The notes under the pieces are model-generated. The model was not told the DNA's origin. It worked only from the letters and a program-made list of their open reading frames with translations, and ran no database searches. The position numbers and the translations under genes are program-made. DNA of 64,000 bases, from assembly GCA_025403435.1 (NCBI GenBank), contig CM046330.1, positions 14,530,239 through 14,594,238 of the forward strand, in the 5' to 3' direction. Source of the DNA: Artocarpus heterophyllus. Its lineage: Eukaryota; Streptophyta; Magnoliopsida; Rosales; Moraceae. Positions 1 to 11,668 of the stretch are shown here, piece after piece. Within the stretch, counting starts at the first letter, position 1. Every line of letters starts with the position of its first letter.

Positions 1-1960
1 CTAACGGGTATTGAGGTAATTAAATTAATTTTTAATGTATAAAAAAAAATTGCTTCATTTAAATTTATTTTATAATATTTATTTTTATCTATTTTTAAAT
101 TTTCTAAAATTCTCATATATTTATTTAGTATGATTACTAAAAAGCCTTAGAACTTCTAATAAATCTCAAAAATGTCATATTGGCATTATATGTGTTAAAG
201 TCTTTAGATGAGACATAAGGATATCTTTTCCAACTACTCTTGACCCTCATTTTCTTTATTTCCTCCGTGACATGCTGAAGCATGTCTCCTCTATAATTGT
301 TTCTATCACTTCTTTTCAAAGACTTCATCTTTTCTTCCTTTCTCTTCCACGGTTCCCACACTCTTCTTCTCATTTCTTTGCTGAAGCAAAATACTTAGAG
401 AACTTCTTCAAGGCTGCCATAAAAATCTGCCACCATCACCTCCATTTGAGCAAGAATTTCAGTCATACCGAAGTAAAGGAACCTGTTTTGAAGCCATTTC
501 AAGCTTCCAACTAACCATAATCCGAGGTTAGAATCTTATGAACAAATTTAGTCTTTCATTTATAAATTTTCTTTTATACTAAAGGATTATTCAAATTTAC
601 GTTCTTAAACCTAAGTATATGTTTGTTGCTATTTTGGAGCATATGTATGAAGTCTAAGTGTATATGCCCTAGACATAAAATTTATATTGTTAAACTTTAT
701 AATACCTCTATGGGCAGTGGTTATTTCTTGAAATTCTAAGATTAAATTAAAATAAATTTTATGAATGTAGTTGTATGTTGTGCTTTAGTTTTAATTGTCC
801 TTATGCACGCCTTAGGATCAAGGGAGTATGGAGCTAACGTTAATTGATTCCAGGATTAAGAGACTGTTGATAAGCTTGAAAGGTAGGGATTCTATTACTC
901 ATCTTTTGTGAGGTTTTTATAGAATTAAAATTGATTGTTTTGCCGCAATATATATATATATATATCTATGTTGAACTGATATTATATGTGTATCACATAT
1001 GAAACTATGACATGGACTCGTCTTGTATTGTACGGCGAGGAACATAATGAATTGACATATGTTATAAATTGAGAAGCATGGTTAGGAAAATTAACTCTAT
1101 TAATAATGATTTAATATAGAGAAATTGTGAGACATGAAAAGGGCGACGGTTACGTCCTTGGGCATGAATACCCTAAAAGGTAAAGTAGGGGGAAGGCGAT
1201 GACGCTTCCTTGGGTTGAAAGTCCCAGAACACACTGTACAGGAATCGATTTGGTGAGGACTCGGGGCTTGATGTCCCCTCACCGGAACACCCTTGGAATG
1301 TTTATAGGGTGATCAAGTGCGCCCATTTGGGTCTCGATGAGTTGAGTGATACTTAATTTAACATGGATACCTAGGAACAATGATGATTGGTAATATTTGT
1401 ATAAATGTGTAATTATGACACTTGGTAATGATTAACTACGGTATCCATAAGATGTGATCATAATAAACCTCATAATCTGAAATATGATGTGACTTACTAA
1501 CCATGCAGATTTTAATGTGGTAATGATAAAAACCTAAAGGTGGGTAATGGCTTTCTCTACTGAGCATAGTGTTGCTCATTCCCTTATGTTTATATCTTTT
1601 CAGGACTCACTAAGTGTGAGGTGGCTACGAGAAATATAGTTGAGGAAGCGATGTAACTATATTACATTGGGACTGCTCAATTGTAAAGAATGTTCTTCAT
1701 GATAATGTAAGCATCAATTGTTACTTTCTGTTACTGTATTACAATGTGTTGAGGGTTAAAATGATGATGACAACAGTTTATATTATTAAATTTAAGGTGC
1801 TACATTAAAACTGTGGTTTATTTATCGTTTATATTTTTATTTTTGAGTTGAGAGTTTTCATTTAAGTCCCGGGCAGATTTTATTTTTAAGGTTTTACTTT
1901 TATTATTTATTTTTATTTTATCTCATTAAAAACTGTTAACCCCCACATAGGGGCGTTACA
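1..1960 (+). repeat. 5' LTR of copy A (clipped at window edge)
   Basis: It matches 6210-8164 almost base for base and ends in ggggcgttaca. Bases from about 20 to 815 are the A/C-type U3. Bases 816-1960 are shared with copy B as well. A TA microsatellite at about 949-966 is longer here than in the 3' LTR. Short ORFs in the LTR recur in every copy, have no recognisable product and are treated as non-coding. Confidence 0.93.
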
Positions 1961-1967
1961 GAATTTT

Positions 1968-1980
1968 TGGTATCAGAGCC
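1968..1980 (+). other. Primer-binding site (initiator Met tRNA), copy A
   Basis: The sequence tggtatcagagcc lies 7 bases after the 5' LTR. It is the standard plant retrotransposon site complementary to the 3' end of initiator methionine tRNA, and it fixes the orientation of the element. Confidence 0.9.
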
Positions 1981-3418
1981 TAGGTTCGGTTAACCTAGGG
2001 AGTGTAGCACCACTTTAAAAAAATATATTTTTGAGATGGTTTTGAAGCTGAATTTTTATTGTCATCATCAAAATGAACCTTCACATTGATTTATACAGTC
2101 TAGAAGGATGTAACATGGAAAGGCCATAAAATGAAAATACTAATGGTTATATGAGTACAATAATTACATAGAAGGAAAGTATTAATAGTTATGAGGGAAT
2201 GATAATTATATGGAATGAGTTTATAAGTAGAATGCTTATGAGAGATTCGTATAATATTAGGATCTATAAGCATATCTAATTCGTATAAACGATGAGAAAT
2301 TCGTGTAGATACGAGGATTTAAGAGCCTTTTGTCTCGTGAAAAACAATAAGAAATATAAGGCTTGACTTATTGATTTTAAAGTTTGACATAGATATGCCA
2401 AATTTTTCGTAATTGATTCAAACCTAAGTAATGATTATGTGTGGATTCGATGGAGCACATAAGTGTCAATAACTTTTCTTGAAAGTTCTATTTATTTGAG
2501 GAATATGATATAAGTTGGGAATCATGGTATTGAATCTTGAGAGAGATAAATGTTAGACTTTTGGTCTGTTGAGACTGTGTAAAGTCTAGAATGCATGAAT
2601 CTCAAAATTGGAATATTTCGTTACGTACATTGTATTTAAGTGTATCAGTGAATCTTTTGGTTACCTAAGGTTTTGTTATATGAGGAAATTATATATTGTA
2701 TAAGTAGAATTGTGGGGATTGTAGATGTTCTTAAGTAGTAACATCAAGTGTCTTTGTTCATTGATATGGTCTATGTTGAAAGACGTAAATCGTATTGATT
2801 TCAAGGTTAGTCACATTCTAAACCCTTGGTAGCAATGATGATGAATCCATTGATAGATGTTAAGTATTATCAATAACATATGGGTGTATGCATTGTTCAA
2901 TAAGGTTTTGATTAAAACAAAATTATTTGAGTTGCTGGATCATTCAGGAAGATCCTTGTTGTCGTTAAATTAGATTTGTTGTTTATAGTTAACTTTATCT
3001 ATAGTGGGCTTTAAATTGGGTTTAAGATGTATACAAATTGGTTTTCAATTTTATGTTTGTTATTTAACTCGTTCTAAATGTGTTAAGGCCCGAAACAACC
3101 TGACCATTTTCAACTAAGAACATTTGGGCCTAGTTCAAATCTTAAATCAGTTTGATTCACACTGTCTCTCCCACGTGGTTTCTATACGTGTCATATACAG
3201 TGGTTTAATCATTGTTTACATATACGTTTACTGTGCATAGGAGCTTATTTCTCCGAGTTCACTTTTTCTCTCTTAATTTGTTATTTTCTCTCTAAATCGC
3301 AAATCCTCTTCTTTTTCATTAGAAATTCTTCTTTTCCTCTAAAAGAAGAAGGAATTCTAGGATTCTGCAATTTACTATCTTAATTTTTCCTTTCTATTTA
3401 CTCTTCTTTCATCTCATC
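1981..3418 (+). other. Non-coding leader of copy A with candidate internal promoter
   Basis: No ORF of note is present over 1.4 kb, and the same holds in copies B and C. The last 250 bases change character. A perfect G-box (CACGTG, 3172-3177) is followed by AT-rich sequence and then by a pyrimidine-rich stretch (about 3250-3415) that resembles a plant 5' UTR and leads straight to the ATG of the first ORF. This may be the promoter and leader captured with the gene cassette; the promoter role is inference. Confidence 0.5.
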
Positions 3419-3940
3419 ATGGACCCAAAGTACCAACACCTGAGAAAGTATATCCCATCACTCTCCCAAAAGATTCTTAGAAAGAAATACAAGGCTAGAA
3501 TTACTCGGTTGTGGATTCTTATGCGTTTTGGTATCCCTTGTGATGTGAGAATGTTGATAGAGGGGAAAATCCGTCCGAGTGACTTTAGTCAAGATGTCGG
3601 TTTACCAGGAACAGGTACCAGTCGTAGTGCAATGAAAAGAAGAGCTCGTGCCATCGTGGTCACTTGTAACAAATGTGGAAGACAAAATTGTAACGGTAAA
3701 TGTACTTCACCTAGTTATATGTCTACGAATAGAGAGGATAAAATAAGGTTTTGTAGGGATGGACTTTCAAAGGAGAACTTGGATAGCATCCATCCTCCTC
3801 TCCACGGTCACCCTAGTGGATATGTTCAAGGAGCTATTTTTAAACTCTGGCCTAAATTTTATACAGAAAGACAACGCCTCAGGAATATGGTATTTCTAGA
3901 TCCTGTTTGCCAAGCCATAAGAAAACTAGATGGGGAATAA
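3419..3940 (+). CDS. Basic Cys4-cluster protein of the LOG retroelement (ORF1), copy A
   Basis: The ORF has 173 codons with ATG in the context atcATGG and stop TAA. Residues 1-35 are very basic. A short segment (about 38-47, GIPCDVRMLI) precedes a Gly/Ser/Thr-rich stretch, an arginine cluster KRRAR (73-77) and then Cys83, Cys86, Cys91 and Cys95 (CX2CX4CX3C). The C-terminal 75 residues are unassigned. A gag zinc knuckle would be CX2CX4HX4C, so this is not the normal retroelement knuckle. A basic patch directly followed by a four-cysteine finger, preceded by a short hydrophobic segment, recalls the cysteine-rich nucleic-acid-binding proteins of carlaviruses; this resemblance is tentative and from memory. 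The ORF is intact in all three copies. A nucleic-acid-binding role is inferred, not shown. Confidence 0.75.
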   Translation: MDPKYQHLRKYIPSLSQKILRKKYKARITRLWILMRFGIPCDVRMLIEGKIRPSDFSQDVGLPGTGTSRSAMKRRARAIVVTCNKCGRQNCNGKCTSPSYMSTNREDKIRFCRDGLSKENLDSIHPPLHGHPSGYVQGAIFKLWPKFYTERQRLRNMVFLDPVCQAIRKLDGE

Positions 3941-4584
3941 GTCATCGCTCTATAAAGGTTATTTAGTCTTTACTTATTTGAAGCAGTTTTAGCTGATGAT
4001 TCAACAGTTTGTGTTTTTCTTTTACTCAGAATATTTGCTTTTGTGTTTGAAATAATTGTGATTATTAGATTGATACAGTAAGTGTTAATATCTTATTTAA
4101 TTTATGATTTTCTTAAATATATATATAATAAAATATATTATCTTATCAGACACGTTACATACGGTACAGTAATATGTTTGAATTTTGAAAAGCTTATCCA
4201 GATATTTCAAGATTTGTGTCTCAAATTTCAAAAGTTCTACAGTATTTGTCGTTTATATTAAATTTCTAGACTTGGTGTATATTTGTCAAAAAGTCTACAG
4301 TTGTGTCATGAGGGTCTTCTGTCGAATTGTTCTCAATTGTCAAAAGTTATACAATTAGAGTCTAATCTTTTTCAAAAAGTGAATCAGATTTTCTGTAAAC
4401 TATCAATCACCTTATCTTACTTTCTTATCCGCACAAGATTTTGTTTAAATCTTTGGATTACCTTTTCATTATCTACTCGTCTATCTCTTTAGCCCTTCTT
4501 GTATATTTCTCATCTTTAAAATCTCATGTAGAACCCGAAGTCTAAGTGGAGCAGACATTAAGCAACCACTTCTATAAACCAAAT
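3941..4584 (+). other. Spacer between ORF1 and LOG-like ORF, copy A
   Basis: This is about 640 bases of AT-rich spacer with a TATATATA run near 4119-4136. The only open frame inside it (from 4283) has no ATG start, and nothing in it is recognisable. The same spacer is present in copies B and C. It could hold a second promoter or an intron joining the two ORFs. No splice pair can be chosen from sequence alone. Confidence 0.4.
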
Positions 4585-5235
4585 ATGTCTACCTCCCAGT
4601 CCACGAAGAAAATAAAGAATGTCTGTGTCTTTTGTGGTTCCAGCCTTGGAAAAGATAAAGCTTATTTAGAAGCTGCAAATCACTTAGGGCAAGTCCTAGC
4701 ACGCAAAAAGATTAACATAATCTATGGGGGTGGTAGTATAAAAATGATGGTAAATATGGCACTAGCAGCTAGGTCTAGCGACGCTACTGATGTAAGAATT
4801 TGGCCTCATATTTCAGTTGAAGGAAACCTTTGTAAGGAAGCCATAGGTAAGGGAGAAGGAGTCAGGAGTATCCCTAAAAATTTTAAAGACATAATCTATA
4901 ATTCTGATGCTTTTATAGCATTACCTGGTGGTCTAGGTACTCTTGAGGAAATATTTATAGTTGCTTGTGGACAATTGTTGGGCTTTTATTCCAAACCTTT
5001 GGGACTGTTGAACGTAAAGGGTTTTTATGACGGTCTTTTGAAATTTCTAGATTACGCTGTGGAAGAAAACATCACTACAGAATCGGAGAGACAAATCTTT
5101 GTCACTGCTTCAACAGCTGAGGAATTGATAGATAAAATGCAAATCATACATCCAGAATCCGACACTGCAACATCCAAGCTTGAATGGGAAAGGGAAAGCC
5201 GGGAGCGGCCAATTGATTTGAATCTCCATCTGTAA
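4585..5235 (+). CDS. LOG-like: LOG-like (cytokinin riboside monophosphate phosphoribohydrolase family) protein, copy A
   Basis: LOG enzymes release active cytokinin bases from their riboside 5'-monophosphates in the cytosol. The 216-aa frame starts at the first ATG; the 13 upstream codons open with GTG and are excluded. Family marks are VCVFCGSS (13-20), YGGGSI (47-52), SDAFIALPGGLGTLEE (107-122) with the catalytic Glu at 122, and a KPLGLLN segment (about 137-143). Length is normal for the family. Oddities are that the usual GLMG after GGGSI is KMMV here, and that the segment before SDAF is about three residues shorter and lacks the HxRK arginine. Plant LOG genes have several introns; this copy has none, as expected after capture through RNA. 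Copy A has Ser77 where the other copies have Pro. It may be inactive, altered, or a dimer partner that interferes. Confidence 0.85.
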   Translation: MSTSQSTKKIKNVCVFCGSSLGKDKAYLEAANHLGQVLARKKINIIYGGGSIKMMVNMALAARSSDATDVRIWPHISVEGNLCKEAIGKGEGVRSIPKNFKDIIYNSDAFIALPGGLGTLEEIFIVACGQLLGFYSKPLGLLNVKGFYDGLLKFLDYAVEENITTESERQIFVTASTAEELIDKMQIIHPESDTATSKLEWERESRERPIDLNLHL

Positions 5236-6168
5236 TCTTTTTGTTTTATCTTTGGCATGTAGGCATGTGTGTCCGTATTTCGTGTGTTACGAATAACCGT
5301 TTGCCTTGTATTCTGTGTTTCTTGTGGTACGTTGTTGTTCAATCTTTTAGATTCATTGAGCCTAATGCCGGGATGGCTGGATACGGAGTACTTGATGCTC
5401 TCGAAACGCATCCTTCTTAAGGTCCGATCTTTTGTTTATCGATGTTTTTGTATCCTCTAAGCATGCATGATATGGATAGCTGGTATACGGAGTGCCTTGT
5501 ACTCTCGAAACGTATCTGTATTATGTTTGTAATGTGTAATATTCTGTTAATATTATGTGGAAGTACCAGAGTCAGTTATGGGGATATTCCATATGAAACA
5601 TGAGTATATTATTTGGGTTGAATGTTTGTGTCATGAGGATAGCTGTTTAATGAATAATATGTCGGGTATGTTTGCAACTCTGAGATTCCGTTTAATATCT
5701 CTATGAATAAGTTTAATGTATGGTTTTGAATATAAGTGTTTGTGATATATGTTTTATGATTATGTTTTAGTTTATTAGTTGAGGTATGAAATCAAATATA
5801 TTTGACTTTTCCTTACTCAAAAAGGAAAAGGAACCTAAAGATGAAGTATATAAAATTTCTCTGGCAATCTCCTTAAATGTGATTGTAAATCACAGTCCAT
5901 GGACAATGAAGGACTGGAATCATGATATGGTCAATATGTAGGCCTGATCAGATTCTTAGACTATTATACGGTGTTATAAGTTGAAACTTGTCAGAAATAC
6001 TCTTATTGAGGGATTTAGGAGTAAGATTTATTATGCAAGTAAATAAGTGGAGATACGATAACTTAAATTTGGAGGACAAACAACATTAACGGTTTAGACT
6101 CGGAATTGGAATCATAGTGGAATCATAATTTTTACTAGTATTGCTAGAATTGAAATTTCGAGGACGAA
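5236..6168 (+). other. 3' trailer of copy A
   Basis: No coding signal is visible. Just after the LOG-like stop, a motif of about 40 bases occurs twice with variation (about 5371-5412 and 5472-5513), each containing ctcgaaacg. The rest is AT-rich, conserved among the three copies, and leads to the polypurine tract. Confidence 0.45.
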
Positions 6169-6190
6169 ATTTCTTTAAGGGGGGTAGAGC
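6151..6190 (+). other. Polypurine tract and Tekay-like 3' signature, copy A
   Basis: The purine run aaggggggtag (6177-6187) sits directly before the 3' LTR and would prime plus-strand DNA. The bases before it (tttcgaggacgaaattt) match what I recall at the 3' end of the polyprotein region in plant Ty3/gypsy Tekay/Del chromoviruses, suggesting the element derives from that lineage. Confidence 0.8.
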
Positions 6191-8164
6191 TGTGACACCC
6201 GTTATTCTCCTAACGGGTATTGAGGTAATTAAATTAATTTTTAATGTATAAAAAAAAATTGCTTCATTTAAATTTATTTTATAATATTTATTTTTATCTA
6301 TTTTAAATTTTCTAAAATTCTCCTATATTTATTTAGTATGATTACTAAAAAGCCTTAGAACTTCTAATAAATCTCAAAAATGTCATATTGGCATTATATG
6401 TGTTAAAGTCTTTAGATGAGACATAAGGATATCTTTTCCAACTACTCTTGACCCTCATTTTCTTTATTTCCTCCGTGACATGCTGAAGCATGTCTCCTCT
6501 ATAATTGTTTCTATCACTTCTTTTCAAAGACTTCATCTTTTCTTCCTTTCTCTTCCACGGTTCCCACACTCTTCTTCTCATTTCTTTGCTGAAGCAAAAT
6601 ACTTAGAGAACTTCTTCAAGGCTGCCATAAAAATCTGCCACCATCACCTCCATTTGAGCAAGAATTTCAGTCATACCGAAGTAAAGGAACCTGTTTTGAA
6701 GCCATTTCAAGCTTCCAACTAACCATAATCCGAGGTTAGAATCTTATGAACAAATTTAGTCTTTCATTTATAAATTTTCTTTTATACTAAAGGATTATTC
6801 AAATTTACGTTCTTAAACCTAAGTATATGTTTGTTGCTATTTTGGAGCATATGTATGAAGTCTAAGTGTATATGCCCTAGACATAAAATTTATATTGTTA
6901 AACTTTATAATACCTCTATGGGCAGTGGTTATTTCTTGAAATTCTAAGATTAAATTAAAATAAATTTTATGAATGTAGTTGTATGTTGTGCTTTAGTTTT
7001 AATTGTCCTTATGCACGCCTTAGGATCAAGGGAGTATGGAGCTAACGTTAATTGATTCCAGGATTAAGAGACTGTTGATAAGCTTGAAAGGTAGGGATTC
7101 TATTACTCATCTTTTGTGAGGTTTTTATAGAATTAAAATTGATTGTTTTGCCGCAATATATATATATATCTATGTTGAACTGATATTATATGTGTATCAC
7201 ATATGAAACTATGACATGGACTCGTCTTGTATTGTACGGCGAGGAACATAATGAATTGACATATGTTATAAATTGAGAAGCATGGTTAGGAAAATTAACT
7301 CTATTAATAATGATTTAATATAGAGAAATTGTGAGACATGAAAAGGGCGACGGTTACGTCCTTGGGCATGAATACCCTAAAAGGTAAAGTAGGGGGAAGG
7401 CGATGACGCTTCCTTGGGTTGAAAGTCCCAGAACACACTGTACAGGAATCGATTTGGTGAGGACTCGGGGCTTGATGTCCCCTCATCGGAACACCCTTGG
7501 AATGTTTATAGGGTGATCAAGTGCGCCCATTTGGGTCTCGATGAGTTGAGTGATACTTAATTTAACATGGATACCTAGGAACAATGATGATTGGTAATAT
7601 TTGTATAAATGTGTAATTATGACACTTGGTAATGATTAACTACGGTATCCATAAGATGTGATCATAATAAACCTCATAATCTGAAATATGATGTGACTTA
7701 CTAACCATGCAGATTTTAATGTGGTAATGATAAAAACCTAAAGGTGGGTAATGGCTTTCTCTACTGAGCATAGTGTTGCTCATTCCCTTATGTTTATATC
7801 TTTTCAGGACTCACTAAGTGTGAGGTGGCTACGAGAAATATAGTTGAGGAAGCGATGTAACTATATTACATTGGGACTGCTCAATTGTAAAGAATGTTCT
7901 TCATGATAATGTAAGCATCAATTGTTACTTTCTGTGACTGTATTACAATGTGTTGAGGGTTAAAATGATGATGACAACAGTTTATATTATTAAATTTAAG
8001 GTGCTACATTAAAACTGTGGTTTATTTATCGTTTATATTTTTATTTTTGAGTTGAGAGTTTTCATTTAAGTCCCGGGCAAATTTTATTTTTAAGGTTTTA
8101 CTTTTATTATTTATTTTTATTTTATCTCATTAAAAACTGTTAACCCCCACATAGGGGCGTTACA
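6191..8164 (+). repeat. 3' LTR of copy A
   Basis: This LTR is 1974 bp, starts TGTGACACCC and ends GGCGTTACA, so it has TG...CA termini. It is of the A/C U3 type and lacks the 387-bp block present in copy C. It follows the polypurine tract directly. Confidence 0.93.
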
Positions 8165-9480
8165 TTGCCCTTTTCTCTTAGAATCAAGTAATTTACAAAT
8201 TTTGTTCCTTTTATCAAGATAGTAATTTGAAATACATGTAAACCTATATAATTGCTCGGTAAAGTGCGTGAATTGAAAAAAATAGACTTTTAAAAAATTG
8301 ATAAATATATTATTTTTGTCAAAACTTTAAACCTAAATTACACTTAACATGAATAACTAGGCTTGAAAAAATAGTATCTAAGCCTCATTTATAAAATGAG
8401 AGGAGTAAATTAGGTAATTTACCACTTTTTTATTACTACTATTGTATTCTATCATTATTTTTTTATTTTTTTGATGCATACCATTTCTCATAGCCAAGAA
8501 GGCCAAAATACTTTTAGATAATACATATTTACCTAATTCTAACTCAAATTATCTGAGAATAATAGTGTCTTTGTATTTTTTAAAAGTGGTATGTTTTTCA
8601 TTTTTTGTAAAAAGTAGTAAAATCTCAAAGGGAGAAGGAGGAAAACAGACCAAGCTTATAATGAAATAAAAATAATACTCTAAATATATAACAAAGTTAA
8701 TAGATAGGTCAAAAAACATAAATGCATGTTTATTAACAAGTTAAATTACTGAATTACTCCAATTTAGTTATTAACAATTCATATATATTTCTTCCTTTCT
8801 TTTTCTCTCTTCCCTCCTCGTTTCTCTCTGTTTCCCTCCCCTTTTCTCTCTCATCCTCTCCTCTGCCAGATCACCAGAGCTGTTCACGAGCGAAGATTGT
8901 AGTACCCATGCTAGAAGAAGCTGCTTGAGTCGCACGAGGAGGAGCTCCGAAGTCACGAGGCCGAAAATCAAGCGAAGCTGCCGGAGTCGAGAAGGAGAAG
9001 TTGCTATCTATGGTAGGAGAATTTGCCAGAGTCGCGGAAGGAGACGTCGTTGTTGAGGACGGAAACAGCAGCCAAAGTTGCACAGGGACAACAAAGTCGC
9101 TTGAGTTGTGGTCAGGGCTGGAGAGAAAAGAAGAGCGAGAGGAAAGGGAGAGGAGAGAGAAAGTAGATCTAGGTTTTTTTAGAGGTGATGAAGAAGATAA
9201 GATAAAATTAAGAATTTTAAGCTCATTTGGTTTCGTTTTTAAAATTTTTGTAAATATTTTTGCATGTTTTTGATGTAAAAATTTTAAAAACATTCTCAAT
9301 ACAATTCTCAAAATTTTTTTATTTTTTAAAACAAAAATATTTTTATCTATTTTAAAAATAATATAAAATAACCCCTTAAATGTTAAAAAAGAGGTAATAT
9401 GCCATATACTTTTAACATTTTTAAATTGTGATATTTACTTGCATTAATAACTATTTTGTACAATTTCACTAAAGGTGCCC
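8165..9480. other. Intergenic stretch with pyrimidine tract and MITE-like remnant
   Basis: No gene is recognised. Bases 8785-8865 are a C/T-rich tract. Bases 8870-9170 are more GC-rich with open frames on both strands, but neither looks like a known protein. Bases about 9221-9378 (gctcatttggtttcg ... aataacccc) resemble the short repeat in the glycosyltransferase intron at 27560-27716 and are probably a decayed copy of it. Confidence 0.4.
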
Positions 9481-9493
9481 CGGAGGCTTATGT

Positions 9494-9762
9494 TGGGCTA
9501 CATTTAGACCCAACAACAGTGCATGATGTCCATCACTGCACTGAGCAGATAATGGGCCACCCATCAGTGGAACTATCAGCCCTTGAAGTCCAAAAGGGAA
9601 AAAGAAAGGCCCAAGGCCGCTAGTGCAAATAACCAAAAGTTTTTTAAAACCCTAGCGTCATCAGCCTCCGTGTTCTTCTTCTTCTTCTTCGATCTTCAGA
9701 GCTGACGCGAGAGGCGAAGAAGCTAGGGCAACAGACAGAGGCGCAGACACTATTTCGTCGCC
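9494..9762 (+). promoter_or_regulatory. RPS13 promoter and 5' UTR with site II elements and telo-box
   Basis: Site II motifs are seen as TGGGCT at 9494-9499, TGGGCC at 9553-9558 and GGCCCA (reverse) at 9608-9613. A telo-box AAACCCTA lies at 9647-9654, followed by a CTT-rich leader. This combination is the known signature of plant ribosomal-protein and growth-related promoters, and it sits immediately upstream of the RPS13 ATG. Confidence 0.75.

Positions 9763-11668
<1,906 letters not shown>

Larger units (their letters stand above)
1..8164 (+). mobile_element. LOG-carrying non-autonomous LTR retrotransposon, copy A
   Basis: This is a nearly complete element whose first 19 bases lie outside the window, judging from its own 3' LTR. 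The order is 5' LTR, Met-tRNA primer-binding site, about 1.4 kb of non-coding leader, a 173-aa ORF, a LOG-like ORF, about 0.9 kb of trailer, polypurine tract and 3' LTR. No gag, protease, RT or integrase ORF or relic is visible in the 4.2-kb interior, so it must be mobilised by enzymes supplied in trans. By eye the two LTRs differ at about four substitutions, one single-base indel and the length of a TA run over 1.96 kb, which implies a recent insertion. The end of the 3' LTR is followed by ttgcc, the expected target duplication, but its partner is outside the window. Full homologues are at 30301-39432 (-) and 50909-59899 (+). Confidence 0.93.

Noticed and set aside
272..514. 80-codon and antisense 78-codon frames in the A/C-type LTR, repeated in every LTR
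   Set aside because: They overlap on opposite strands in U3, match nothing known, and are absent from the B-type LTR. They are not supported as genes.
4283..4492. 69-codon frame between ORF1 and the LOG-like ORF, present in all copies
   Set aside because: It has no ATG start, and conservation among copies only reflects their recent common origin.
4546..4584. Extension of the LOG-like ORF upstream to a 229-codon frame
   Set aside because: It begins with GTG, which plant cytosolic translation rarely uses. The first ATG at 4585 gives a normal LOG length.
1..8164. Endogenous pararetrovirus or integrated RNA virus as an explanation for copy A
   Set aside because: Paired LTRs, a tRNA primer site next to the 5' LTR, a polypurine tract next to the 3' LTR, and 5-bp target duplications in B and C mark an LTR retrotransposon. 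No viral polymerase is present.
8871..9311. 146-codon minus-strand frame upstream of RPS13
   Set aside because: It is serine-rich and low complexity, has an opposing plus-strand frame of similar openness, and partly covers a MITE-like remnant.
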